This document shows positions 43,259-53,734 of a stretch of DNA of 64,000 bases, piece after piece; the stretch's first letter is position 1; every line of letters begins with the position of its first letter. A program made the position numbers and the translations under genes. Source of the stretch: Schizochytrium sp. TIO01 (taxonomy: Eukaryota; Sar; Bigyra; Thraustochytrida; Thraustochytriidae); contig SMSO01000034.1 of NCBI GenBank assembly GCA_004764695.1, forward strand, positions 3,170,501 to 3,234,500, in the 5' to 3' direction. The notes beneath the pieces were generated by a model. That model did not search any database and was not told the DNA's origin. It was given only the letters and a program-made list of their open reading frames with translations.

Positions 43259-44158
43259 ATGACCAGTGCCGAAGAGCCCGCTGCCAAGAAGGCCAAGATC
43301 GAGGAACAGGCTGAAGAAGTCAAAGAAGTGGCCGAGACGACTGCTGAGATGTCAGACAAGGTCGAGGAAGCTGTCAAGAAGGCAGAAGAGGCTGCTGAGA
43401 AGGCCCAAGAGACAGCTGAGAAGGCCGAGGAAACTGTTGAAAAGGCACTTGGAAAGGCCGAAGAGGCTGTTGAAAATGCGATGGAGGTCTGCGAAAAGGC
43501 AGAGGAGGCTGTTGAAAACGCAGAGAAAACTGCTGCTGAGTCTGATGAACCTGCAGAAAAGGCAGAGGAACCTGCTAAACCAGCAGATGAAGATGCGCCT
43601 GAAGAGCCTGTACCAACTGAGTCTCCCCTTAAGGCCCAATGGAAACTTGACGATCACAAAATGAACATTAGCCATGTTGTGGACAAGGAGTCTGCTGAGA
43701 AGAATCTGCATGATGTCATCGAAGACAAGCCTTCTGTTTTATCCGGCCTTGGAGAGGTTGCAGACGAGATCTTAGCAGCTGTGCACATCAAAACAGTGAA
43801 GGACCTTGCAAACTGGAAGTTTGGCAAGATTGCACGCGCGATTCTTGTACTGGCAGAGCTAGAGGAAGAAGGCAAGAGGCCAGAGGGTTCCAATTTGAAT
43901 ATTGACAACGCTCTCGATGCTGAATTTGAGCAAAAGTCCTTCAAAGATATGGTTGACTTGCCTGTTTCTGCGCTCCAAGGACTTCCTGAACGTGTAAACG
44001 ACATCCTGAAGCGCCATCACATTGACACGATAGGCAAACTTGGCAAGTGGAAGTACCTGCGCGAGGCTGAGGCGCTTGTGACTCTTGCTGCGTTTGAAGA
44101 GACTAAGTCTCCCGCAGCCCGTCGCGCGGCGCGCGAGGCAAAGAAACTTGAAGCGTAA
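43259..44158 (+). CDS. Lys/Glu-rich helical protein with a duplicated helix-hairpin-like domain
   Basis: 299 residues, ATG at 43259. After a basic PAAKKAKIEE cluster (a likely nuclear signal), residues about 20-105 are a heptad-like array (KAEEAAE, KAQETAE, KAEETVE and so on), typical of a long amphipathic or coiled-coil helix. The C-terminal half holds two copies of a domain of about 55 residues: VLSGLGEVADEILAAVHIKT..DLANWKFGKIARAI and ALQGLPERVNDILKRHHIDT..KLGKWKYLREAEAL. The LxGL-x(4)-ILxxxHI-x-T pattern looks like helix-hairpin-helix units, similar in style to DUF4332 domains, which suggests DNA or protein binding. The name of the family is not certain and the function is unknown. The protein is soluble and has no Cys in the C-terminal domains. 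Confidence 0.75.
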   Translation: MTSAEEPAAKKAKIEEQAEEVKEVAETTAEMSDKVEEAVKKAEEAAEKAQETAEKAEETVEKALGKAEEAVENAMEVCEKAEEAVENAEKTAAESDEPAEKAEEPAKPADEDAPEEPVPTESPLKAQWKLDDHKMNISHVVDKESAEKNLHDVIEDKPSVLSGLGEVADEILAAVHIKTVKDLANWKFGKIARAILVLAELEEEGKRPEGSNLNIDNALDAEFEQKSFKDMVDLPVSALQGLPERVNDILKRHHIDTIGKLGKWKYLREAEALVTLAAFEETKSPAARRAAREAKKLEA

Positions 44159-44694
44159 GATTTTTGGCTATTCCATTTGCATTGAGTACCACTTGGGGAG
44201 TTCTCAATGCTGCGTGTCTTATGATATGAGGTCCATATAGTTATGATACTACAAATGAATTTTCCTAGTTTTCTTCTGATTTGAAACTCGACAGTCAGCT
44301 TTATCACTCCGTAGACGTCTCTCTGTCGCACCTATGCATCGAGGCTGGACTCACTTGCAAGAAGATCAATCAAACCTAAGCTAGCTAATCACGTTAACAG
44401 TATCCGTATATCACAAGTACGTTTATGAAAAGACTTTCCCTCTCGCAAGGTACTACACAAGATTTTAAAACACAATTGTAAAATTTGGTGCTAGTTTGGC
44501 CTGTAAACAACAGCTCGGCCTATAATATTCATTGGGCAACTCAACATAATGATACAGAGGCAGAAGGATCCACCACTCGTGGCAGAACACAGGTAAGCTA
44601 AAATCAGGCAACGTTCAACTTGACAGGGGAAGATTGAAGCCAGAAACTGTGTTTCCAAAACAAGCAGGTCTCCAACTCAAACTCCGACTTGGAA
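44159..44694. other. Intergenic, convergent 3' regions
   Basis: About 540 bases between two genes that end towards each other. AT-rich, no open frame of note and no repeats. Confidence 0.6.
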
Positions 44695-45993
44695 TCAGCA
44701 CTTGCCAGGTGTGTCGAGTGTGAACTGCTTGGAAGAAGTCTCAATGACCGTGGCATCAGGAATGAAGTCAATTGGCTCTGCATACACGACTCCATCAGTA
44801 ATTTCAGGAAAGGATTCACGCCGGCTAGCGCGTGGAAGGTCCGGAGAAGGTCCAGGTGTTGCCAAGTGTATTTCTTGGCCAAATATATTATCGTCAGCTC
44901 TCACGTTAGACATGTCGCTACGTGACGAGTCTTGCCGGCCTCGAGTAGCCATGCGTAAAGACCGGGAGCTGATGAATTCCGCTTCAGGTTGCTCTTCCGG
45001 AAGATCCTCAATATTGACTGTAGCCTGCCTTGTCGCAAGAAGCTGTTTTGATTCCCTTTTAGAGATTTTCTCGAGTGGAGCAAAGGTGTCACGGTGGTAC
45101 CCGTACGCGAGAATCGGAACAAAGATTTCAAGATATTTCCTCGGTGTGGCGTAGACTCGAACCGCAACGTGATGAAAAATTTTGATCGTCTGCACCTCCA
45201 CGCTCGGATAAATGTAATGAAACGGCATGGCGATGGTCCCTGAAGTTCCATTAGATGGGTTTATAAGCACGTGGCCTTCGTACATCGGGCTATTTTGAGA
45301 AGCCTCAACAAGCCTGCCATTTGCAGAAACCTCAAAGGTAACAGTACTATACATTTCTAATTTGCGCACTGTAAAGTCGCTGTTGTTGACAATCTGGAAA
45401 TGAGCCTTGATTTCTTCCCCACTTGTGAAGGCTGTGCGATTGAACATCAAAGTGCATTCCAAATATCCTTTAGGAAAGCAGCAAAATGAGGAGAAAACAC
45501 GGCGGTTCTGGACTGTGAAGGGTTTCAGGTTTTCCTTGGGTCGATTGAATACCCGAATACGATAGCGGCGGATGCGGTCATGGCTCCCGCGTGCTGCACG
45601 AAAACGAACCCCAACTATAAAGGTTGTCTTGGCGTATATTTGAGAAATCGTCTTCAGCTCAATAGTGGGTGGTGCTGCAGAGGGTAAATTGAACTCAAAT
45701 GGAATTTGATACTTGCCAGGTGCAATTTGATACCTACTCCCAGGCGCAACTTGCAGAGACACTGGGCTAAGAGCATCAACTACCTGTCGTTGAGCTTCTT
45801 GGCCGTCCGCAGCATCTAGCCGGGTTTCCGCCTCGCACATAAGATCAACAAAGAGCCCATAGCACTGAATGGCGCGACGAACTTCAAGTTGCACATACCC
45901 CCGAACTACATCTCCTGCAAAGTAGTCCCTTCTTTCAAGAGCTACGTCTAGCGTAGCAGACTTGCTTTGGGTTGAAGACTCCCCATTACCCAT
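44695..45993 (-). CDS. Arrestin-fold protein with N-myristoylation signal
   Basis: 432 residues, ATG at 45991-45993. The N-terminus MGNGESST has Gly2 and Ser6, a textbook N-myristoylation signal, so membrane attachment is likely. An arrestin N domain spans about 13-160 (LDVALERRDYFAGDVVRGYV, FEFNLPSAAPPTIEL, VRFRAARGSHDRIRRYRIRV) and an arrestin C domain about 185-320 (LECTLMFNRTAFTSGEEIKA, HFQIVNNSDFTVRKLEMYS). The last about 110 residues are Ser/Asp/Glu-rich and disordered. This is the alpha-arrestin (ARRDC, ART) type rather than visual arrestin, as the polar core and phosphate-sensor residues are not evident. Alpha-arrestins work as adaptors for ubiquitin ligases that remove membrane proteins; no PPxY motif is seen. 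The cargo is unknown, and a link with the 7TM-RGS gene 43 kb away is only speculation. Confidence 0.82.
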   Translation of the reverse strand: MGNGESSTQSKSATLDVALERRDYFAGDVVRGYVQLEVRRAIQCYGLFVDLMCEAETRLDAADGQEAQRQVVDALSPVSLQVAPGSRYQIAPGKYQIPFEFNLPSAAPPTIELKTISQIYAKTTFIVGVRFRAARGSHDRIRRYRIRVFNRPKENLKPFTVQNRRVFSSFCCFPKGYLECTLMFNRTAFTSGEEIKAHFQIVNNSDFTVRKLEMYSTVTFEVSANGRLVEASQNSPMYEGHVLINPSNGTSGTIAMPFHYIYPSVEVQTIKIFHHVAVRVYATPRKYLEIFVPILAYGYHRDTFAPLEKISKRESKQLLATRQATVNIEDLPEEQPEAEFISSRSLRMATRGRQDSSRSDMSNVRADDNIFGQEIHLATPGPSPDLPRASRRESFPEITDGVVYAEPIDFIPDATVIETSSKQFTLDTPGKC

Positions 45994-46084
45994 GGTCTCC
46001 CGCTACGCCTCACCACGCGAGTCACCAGTCACACAGTGCCGATGATCCAAAGCCTCGCAGCTGAGCGGTGATAATTATTTGTTT

Positions 46085-46103
46085 GTTTGATTGATTGATT
46101 GAT
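46085..46103. repeat. (GATT)n microsatellite
   Basis: Four tandem GATT units, the same tetranucleotide as near 855 and 53735, here in the promoter-side spacer of the arrestin gene. Confidence 0.9.
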
Positions 46104-47463
46104 CCTCTGCGAAGCACGTGCACGCAGTGAAATAGGAGACCCCGAGTATGCCCTCTCATTCACAATCATTCGTGAACTTGAACCTGTATATAGGTAAGTA
46201 GGTACTAGTTAGGATAGTTACTACGTAGATAATTTCGATTATTTCAAGTCGAAAGTACCAGCCAGAATAGCTTCCAAGGGGACTGGGCAACTCAAAGGCA
46301 CAAGCAAAGCACTAATAATTTCGCTAGCCTGCATGATCAAGGCTCCGCGGACCCTCCATAGCGCTTGACACTTTGTACCTCGGCCTGGAGACGTCTGTCT
46401 AGCAGCTGTGTAGCGCCAATCGAATTGTCAAATGACGAAAGCGACAAAACTAATCATGAGGAATGAAAAAGGGGTGTGCGCTTCAATGTATAATACGAGA
46501 ATGAGTGGATAGAGAGAAAATTCGGCACGTGCCGCATTTATGACATCATTACCATGCTACCTATTCTTTAAAATTGATTATAAAGCTAGAGATGTTGAGA
46601 GATAAGACGACGTGCCTTCAGCTATCTTTATTATCGTCAGTATCACAGCTGTAGGAGTTTAAGGAGAATAGGTCGCCGTCATTATTGTGCTTGTTCAGGC
46701 GACTGCTTGACGTTTGGGGTTGTTAAAATAGAGGACTTTCTAGTGAGTACACGGACGAGATAGACAAAGAAAGAGGGCACCGAGCTGGCCACCATGCACT
46801 GAGGGCGAACGAATGTCCGGGAAGTTAAGAAACACTCCCGTCGAGACAAAGCTTCGAAAAAACGCCCCTTAGCACTTATCATAGGATAGTATTATCAGTA
46901 GTAGTAGCACTGCATATTGAGTGTTCGCGTGCACTTTAAGGAATATTATTCCTAGGTGGAGTAGGTACCTACCTACCTACGGTCAAACCTTTACGTACCT
47001 AGTACTAGCACTAAGATGTTGAAGCACTTTGAGGCCATTATCGTCCTCGAGGCGTAAATTCTGGGGACCACAGGTTTTCTTAATTTGAGAGTGACGTAAA
47101 GTTATACCAGGTTCTGAGTACCGCCAGCACCGTTGACAACCGCGCGATTTGCTCAGATGCAACTAAGTTCAGAGGTCATAATGACTGCAACTTGAAATGC
47201 GAGTACGTGCTGAGTAAAAGCCAATAAGCTGAGCTACTACTACGATTCTGCGCTGGAGAAAAAAACCACTTCAAAAAAATCTACAACAAGAGATCTACCC
47301 AGGAAGAGGTGACGTTCAAGCTCTGCAGAGTTGTCTCAAAGTACTTTACGACAAAGCTCTTTAACGACGAAACTCGTATATGTTTGTGTGGGTGTAATTT
47401 GCTGGCTGAAAAAAAAACAAGTAACGCGCACGCCAATATGCCAGTCGCGGCCCAAACTCAGGA

Positions 47464-47492
47464 ATATATATATATATATATATATATATATC
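47464..47492. repeat. (TA)n microsatellite
   Basis: About fourteen tandem TA dinucleotides. Confidence 0.95.
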
Positions 47493-47670
47493 CAAAAAAT
47501 GATCAAGTCCTCCTTACTATATCTCAATTATTTACAAGAGCAGAAATGTGATACTGAGACTTTACTCATAGATTTCATCATTTGTAATCAAAAAGAAAAA
47601 TTGCAAAATCAATATTCTTGATAAAGATATAAATCAAGTCCCAGGAAGGCATTGGGCAGAAAGCCGATCT

Positions 47671-48256
47671 TCACTTCTTGGACTTTTTTGTGTTCTTCGA
47701 AGAATGTAGATGCTTTTTAGCTGCATTCACCATAGTTTGATGAAACTTTTCATAGTCGAGAGTTGCAAGTAACGCTTCAAGAAACCAAGAGTGATCCTCG
47801 TGTTCAAATAGCGTCAGAGATTTTCCATTGCGAACATCTTCGCAATCCTTCTCAAAGTCTTCCATCGAAAAACCCTCCTCTTCAATAAAGCATTCCAATT
47901 GCTCTTCAAAGAGACGCAAGAAGCGTTTATGACATTCATCATATTCTAGGCTAAAACCTGTGCCATCTTCCTCATTTGTTCCATTGTTGTGGACTTCGTC
48001 CTCGAAAATATGATAATTATCCTCCGCAAAATCTGTCAGGAGCTTTAGCTTGCCCTTCTTCTTTTCCCTGACCAAACCATACAGCAGCACGGGCAACAAC
48101 AGATGTGTCCTCCCCTGTTCCAGGTAGAGTCCAGGTCGAATCATCGTAGGTCTCTGCATCAGTTTTAGTCTGCTTGGCTCGAGTTACCTTTTCGCTACTC
48201 TTGCTCTCCACGCGAGAATTGCCGTCATCGAACTTCTGCTCGAACTTGCTCTCCAT
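47671..48256 (-). CDS. BART-domain protein (CFAP36-like) with one-base frame break
   Basis: The frame from ATG 48254-48256 ends at 48017; the frame one base over, open from 48159, runs to the stop at 47671. Dropping one G of the GGG (CCC on the + strand, 48066-48068) joins them into 194 residues without a gap. The joined protein has an acidic, Ser/Lys-rich start, then a BART fold: VVARAAVWF, LLTDFAEDNYHIFED, FSLEYDECHKRFLRLFEEQ, FIEEEGFSMEDFEKDCED and ALLATLDYEKFHQTM. It ends in a Lys-rich tail. BART domains bind ARL2/ARL3 GTPases; ARL2BP and CFAP36 are the known animal members, the latter linked to cilia and flagella. A ciliary role is inferred. No GT-AG intron explains the frame change, so an error or a real break must be considered. 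Confidence 0.68.
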
Positions 48257-49215
48257 TTTAGTATGTCTATACTCCCGATGATCCGCACCCTCTACGTCTT
48301 CGCTTACACGAACACGCTCTGAGACGTCACAGCACAGCTTCGTTCCGCAAATCCGGTTATTGCGAGCACGAATGAAAAGACTTCAAATTTTCGTCACTTT
48401 TCAGACGATAAATGCCCCAACGAGATAAATGCAACGCCAAGTACCAGTTCCAGGAACTCTGAAAGCCTTGAGTTTCACGTATTCTCAGTCTTATGCATAT
48501 ACCAAATGACCTAATTTGATTAGACTGTTCTCACAGCATTGTCCTTAAATACTTTTGGAAATAGAAGCGCCGCCCTTATAATTATTCTTTTTCTAGTATG
48601 CTAGAAATGCAGCATACATAAATTTATACAATCGTCTCTAGAACGTGTCATTGGATACACACATCAATTACATTGGTAGAACTGCCTTAGAAGACGTAAG
48701 AAACTCTACTCACCGTTGCTTCTCGTTTACACATTCCTCCTCCCTGATGTTCACTCACCCAGGCATATCATATTAGCAAAATCCTATAATTGCAAAGTAA
48801 ATTCTGAGAAGAACAAGGTTGTGTAGGAATATAGCGACGTGCAAAACTCAGATTTATCATTGGTTAAATATGTTATAGCCGTTGACCACACTTAGACGGT
48901 CGTGTCGCTACACACAAATTAAAAGAAACTTTGATTTCTTAAGGAAAAGTAGTGCTAGGTTATATATAATGGGTGCTATGTAGGAGATACTCGAGTGAAA
49001 AATATAGAATGACGAGTTAAGGAAAGAGATGATCGATCAACGCTTTCTGCGTTAAGTTAATCACCTGGATACTTACCCACGTTGGTGCTCCCCTGGACAA
49101 GGTAGCCTTCGTAAAAAGACCTGGCGAGAAGCTTTCTTCTGGAGTGTGGGCCAAGTCTTGCTGGTGTATATAGAGCTAGAGCATCAGAAGCGAAGGAGCG
49201 CTTCGGTTATATCGA
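48257..49215. other. Intergenic, no supported gene
   Basis: About 960 bases between divergently transcribed genes, AT-rich, so promoter regions for both are expected. No repeats or RNA gene noticed. Confidence 0.5.
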
Positions 49216-49587
49216 ATGATGAGAGGTCATGGGTGCAATGGGTTCGTTGGGCTAGCACTGCTTGCACGCTTGCTAGTTTGGATATTTCTTGTGAGTGCGG
49301 GCCACGTGCACACAACGTTTGCCAGTGATGTGAATGTTACTCTGCAAGTGGGTTGTCTCATGACATGCTCTACAGATGCCTTGACAGCAACCGAGTCGCG
49401 AACTTTGTGCGAATGGGAGTACAGAGTTCCCTACGACAAGGAGGTTGATGGCAGTACGTTGCGTAACTGGGTAGATGTCAACGACTATCCAACCCTTTAT
49501 GCTGGAACGATGGACTTTGCTGTGCAATGTACCCATATCTTTGATGACGCATTTCCTGATGATGAGTTCGACGATTCGTCTGAGTAA
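49216..49587 (+). CDS. Small secreted or luminal Cys-containing protein
   Basis: 123 residues, ATG at 49216. Residues about 10-28 are hydrophobic (FVGLALLARLLVWIFLVSAG) with an Ala-Ser-containing cleavage region near VHTTFAS, consistent with a signal peptide. The mature part, about 85 residues, has four Cys (CLMTC pair, CEW, QCT), a central EYRVPYDKEVDG segment and a very acidic end (DDAFPDDEFDDSSE). No family recognised. The stop lies inside GAGTAAAG, where a GT could also act as a splice donor, so a 3' exon is possible though none is evident. Small size and the absence of a known homologue keep confidence moderate. Confidence 0.5.
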   Translation: MMRGHGCNGFVGLALLARLLVWIFLVSAGHVHTTFASDVNVTLQVGCLMTCSTDALTATESRTLCEWEYRVPYDKEVDGSTLRNWVDVNDYPTLYAGTMDFAVQCTHIFDDAFPDDEFDDSSE

Positions 49588-49863
49588 AGCAATTGGTAAG
49601 AAAACCGTGAGCGAGTGCATCCTATACATACTTAGCATCACAACCAAACTTTTACGACCGTGAATTTGAGAATAGAGGAATCTAACGCGCAAATTCCGAA
49701 TATTTACTTGCAAGTAACATAGCGGATAAGGCAAGGAAAGATTGTTTGAGGGTGCGATGAGTAGTTAAGCTTATTGGGTTGCCTGCCCATTTAAAATGTA
49801 AAATAGTGTCATTGGCGTGCAGGAAACCTTGCCCTGGTCAATCTATCATAGTATATCAGTATC

Positions 49864-51165
49864 TTACTCATCGTTAATGAGTGCGTTCTCATCGGCCGGG
49901 AGCAAGGTGCGGAGTTTGCTCATCCAATCATCACGGCCCATGTAGCATCCAACCATGTTGCGGAAGCCAGTAAAGGCAGTGCGACCGTGGCATACGCGGT
50001 GGTTGTCCACAAGGATCATCTCGCCAACATTCATACGCATGTATGAAATGTATTCAGGACTGCGGATAAGGTCGTTGATAATTTTGGTGTGCTTGTAGTA
50101 AGCGATCATCTTCTCCGGCGCAAGGTAGTCAATAGGAGAAAGATCGTAAGAGTTGTAGCGGAACTGCTTGATAGCAGTGGTGCTACCAGGCTCGAAGGAA
50201 ATCACCGGTGCCCATGCCTTGACAAAGACGCCACTCTCAATGCAGTGCCACTTGAGCGAAGTAGAGACAAAGAAGTCATAGGTCTCCGGGTACTTTTCCT
50301 TGAGAACCTCAATGATCTTAAAACCATCGATAAGCTTCGTGGCGCCTTCGATCTCACCTTCATGGTTGAGCCCGTCGGCGGTGGTTGGCTCACTCTGTGC
50401 AACGCAATTAAAGATTTGCAAACCAGGGGAGTCAAGGAGGTACGAAGTGTCTGTGTGTCCGTGGAGAGCGTCTTTGGTAAAGGCGGTATCGTTGATCTCG
50501 CCTTCAGCCTTGGGAGCCGTGTCCCAGATTGTGCCATAAAAGGTCTCACGCGGAGGTCCAATGCGGCGCACGAGGGTTTCGGTTTCTTCAAGCGTAGAAG
50601 GCATCTCGGTGACGATGGCAACACCATCACGCACAACAGCCTGGAGCAAGGTCTTGAGCGCCTCATCGTCGGATGCCAATTGGGCTGATGTGATGCGCGT
50701 GACCTTGTCCTTGGGAAGTTCGGCGCTGGCCCAAGCCTTGCGGGTCTTGGAAAGTTCGGCGTGTCGCTCGGACTGGGCCTTTGCATCATAGCAGTGTTTA
50801 CGGAGAAAGGCTGCGTCGTACGTGATGTTCTCATTGTCGGCCCAAGCCATTTCGAGTCGAGCTCCGTTGTCCACGACAGAGATTGTCGTAGGCACTGGCA
50901 TGTCCGGGTCGAGGCTGGCAGAGTCGAGGTTACGCTGCATCGAGGTCTTATGAATGGTTTTCGGGTCGTGATCCTTAAGCCAGACTGGGTGGAACGAGGT
51001 TTCGTGGCCGTCAGAGAACTTCACACGAACCACACCGTCCTGAGCCGCAGCTACTGCCTGCTCAATAGAGGCAGTAGCCATGCTCCGAGCGGACATTGCG
51101 CGGGCATTCAAAGACGCCTTGCGAGCGCCGGAAGACACAGCTGCACGAGAGAGACTCCACATCAT
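49864..51165 (-). CDS. Trimethyllysine/gamma-butyrobetaine-type 2-oxoglutarate dioxygenase
   Basis: 433 residues. The true start is ATG at 51163-51165 (or the next codon, also ATG); the frame is open further upstream but only through a GTG. The N-terminus (SLSRAAVSSGARKASLNARA) is Arg/Ser/Ala-rich, without acids, like a mitochondrial presequence. An N-terminal domain at about 50-135 matches the family and fits TMLH best (QRNLDSASLDPD). The catalytic jelly roll has HGHTDTSY (Fe ligands His about 236, Asp about 238), FKIIEVL, RYNSYDLSPIDYL and the distal ligand in VDNHRVCHGR (His about 392), followed by an Arg-containing TAFTGFRNMVGCY. TMLH catalyses the first step of carnitine synthesis (hydroxylation of trimethyllysine), BBOX the last. 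The zinc Cys pair of the N-terminal domain is missing (see findings). Confidence 0.82.
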   Translation of the reverse strand: MMWSLSRAAVSSGARKASLNARAMSARSMATASIEQAVAAAQDGVVRVKFSDGHETSFHPVWLKDHDPKTIHKTSMQRNLDSASLDPDMPVPTTISVVDNGARLEMAWADNENITYDAAFLRKHCYDAKAQSERHAELSKTRKAWASAELPKDKVTRITSAQLASDDEALKTLLQAVVRDGVAIVTEMPSTLEETETLVRRIGPPRETFYGTIWDTAPKAEGEINDTAFTKDALHGHTDTSYLLDSPGLQIFNCVAQSEPTTADGLNHEGEIEGATKLIDGFKIIEVLKEKYPETYDFFVSTSLKWHCIESGVFVKAWAPVISFEPGSTTAIKQFRYNSYDLSPIDYLAPEKMIAYYKHTKIINDLIRSPEYISYMRMNVGEMILVDNHRVCHGRTAFTGFRNMVGCYMGRDDWMSKLRTLLPADENALINDE

Positions 51166-53390
51166 CTTGCTTGGAAAGATTGTAGTACAAAGTGCAATTT
51201 GATACTTCACAGCTGTTGCTGCTGCTGTTGCTGCAGTTGCTCTTGTTGGAGATCTCCAACAAAGCTCGTGCTCCGAGGGAGTTCTGCGCAGCCTTTGATA
51301 GCAGGCTTTGCCACCAAGTCAGTCCGTAAGGGCCGGAGTGTTTTGCACCAATACGCAGCGGACGCTTGCGTTTCGGATTTGCTGATTCGGTTTTGCTCGC
51401 TGCCTTCGCGACGATTTTGCATTTGCAATGCATGCACTGCGAAGAACACCAAGAACAAAAGGAACACTAGGAACAACCCAAAGGACGGTCTTCAAGTAAT
51501 TACAGGAACTTCATAATTATGATTTTTTTTGTTTCTTTCCAAGTCAAGAAAGAAAACAAAATACTCTACTCTGCTTACTTTCTAGTTAGTTACCTTTTTT
51601 CTTTTAAGATTAAAAATATAAATAGTAGGTAGTACATAGGTACTTTCTAATCAATCTGAGTGCTCGCGATGAAAACTAACAAGTCTTGATGAAGACCAAG
51701 GAGCCCCAATACACCTTGATGAAGACAGGTCGCTGCAGTGCCTCAGAGCCAGGAGACGCCGGGATTTCTTTTTCGTATCAACCGCCGTTGCGATCAATCA
51801 ATCGCATTCTTTATTTTCTCTCGCTGTCAGGGACGTGCGTGCGAATTCTCAGCTTTCATACAGCATTGCTTTCGTTTGGCACTCACTCATTCTATAGCTT
51901 CTTTTAAAATTTTAACATCAATTAATATATAATGAATAAAATTGTATTGACTTTAATTAAAAAAGTGATCGTTCACTTTTACTAAATAGTTAAATTAACT
52001 TGATGACAGACAAGATAAACCGGCAGAGCATATTAGGTATCTTCTAATTACATTATTGCATCTCTAAGCGCGAAACGACTATAACTTGATCAAACTCATA
52101 ATGCTTCTCCGACCCGCTCAACTTCGACTTGAAGGTTGGCATTCATAGTTGTTCACACCTTTGATCTTTTCTTCCAAGCCAAAAATACTGTTTATTTATA
52201 AATTACTAGATTATAAAATCAAAACAAAACACGATCTAGTACATCGTATCTCACAAGGAAATGAGGCTATCGATAATCATGTTGAAGTAGTCTCTGAATG
52301 GCTCGAAAGCGGACCGATTTCTATTTTTCTCTTCTCTGATCGATTCGACTTGATTGCTCAATTGTCGCTTTGGTCATCGCGGGTTGTGCTGCTAAGTTCA
52401 TCAGTTTGTTAGTTTGTTAGTGAGATCGCTAGTTATCATGTTACTTCCTTGCTTTTCAGTGCCACACAGAATTACTCCATTAACATCGCATTGCATTGCG
52501 TTGCGTTGCATTACATTACATTACATTAAAATTCATAACTTCTCCGTCGTAACCTCCTGCTTTGCTTCGCTTCCAAGAGTGCACATGCAAGCAAGTAAGC
52601 AAGCAAGCAGCTCAAGGACGCCTTCGAGAGTCTCGACTGCCACGCGCTGATAGTTCGCTTGGTCCATGAGATCTTCGCCCTCATCGATATGTTCCCAAGC
52701 ATTTCCACATACATCCTCGCGATTCTGCTAATTCATCAGCGACTGACTCATTCATCGCCGTCACCACTTCGTTATCAAATCCAACTTGAGCTTGCATGCC
52801 ATGATCTTCGCTGAGTCCGCGCTCCACGAAAAGAGCCTCTCGCAGGCTCCTGTGTTGCGGAGGTAAACCTAAGTGCTTGCATGAAGTCTCTCGCTTGAGC
52901 TCGCGTGTAATTAATTCGCAGGATTTGGGTTGTTCTTCTGCGAAGGGCGTTCTCACGCCTGAAAGCCCTGAACAAAGAAAGGGTGTGCACTTGTGTCGTT
53001 CGAATGGTCTCAACTGACGGTTTGCAAAGGGCGCGAACAACTTGCGCAAAACGCAGCAGAGCCCAAATCGGATTTCACCCAAGAATTAAGTCCAAGGCGG
53101 GCGGGCTCCTCGGCTGGCCGTCGAGGCAGGCGCGAGCAAGCATCGCTGCCGAAGGACTCCGGATAAACCTGCTGGAACCTTCGTGCAGGAGCCGAGAAGG
53201 ACCAAGAACTCGAGCGTCTGTCCCTTCGACAGGAGCTGAGGCGGTCGAAGGACCTTTGACCTTTTGTGCGCAGCGCCGAATGCGATAATCTATCTGCACA
53301 ATGGTCTCTCAAGAACGCCAATGCGCCGTTCGCAGCATTGGAAGCAGACGTAGACCATGATGAAGACGGGTTGCGCGGGGTTCTCAAGGT

Positions 53391-53445
53391 CGTTGTCGTT
53401 GTCGTTATCGTTGTCGTCATCGTTGTCGTCGTCTTCGTCGTCGAG
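53391..53445. repeat. (GTCGTT)n-type imperfect repeat
   Basis: GTCGTT, ATCGTT and GTCGTC units over about 55 bases. In translation they give Val-, Ser/Leu- or (other strand) Thr/Asp-rich runs that make spurious frames. Confidence 0.85.
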
Positions 53446-53734
53446 GTGTTACTCCTCCTCAGGATCGTGCTCTTCGGGTGCAGCCGAGGTCGCTGCGGGC
53501 TTTGAAGATGAACGTCGCAGAACTTCTATGGAGGGGAACGTCGTCGATGGCAATGGTGGCGATGATGAATCAGTTTATATGAAGAAGGGCACTCACAAAC
53601 AAAGCAAGCAAACCTTCGCCTCAGATTTGCTGGAGAGACTCCCGTGCTCGTATGCCATCCAACGCAGTCCCGAGCCTCGGCTAAGTTTCCTCAGAGAACG
53701 TGGAGCTGGAACTGGCAAAACTCACCAAAAATGT

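Larger units (their letters stand above)
45994..47670. other. Intergenic, no supported gene
   Basis: About 1.7 kb, AT-rich, with a GATT run at about 46085-46103 and a TA run at 47464-47492. Only short motif-free open frames. It should hold the promoter of the arrestin gene at its left end. Confidence 0.5.
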
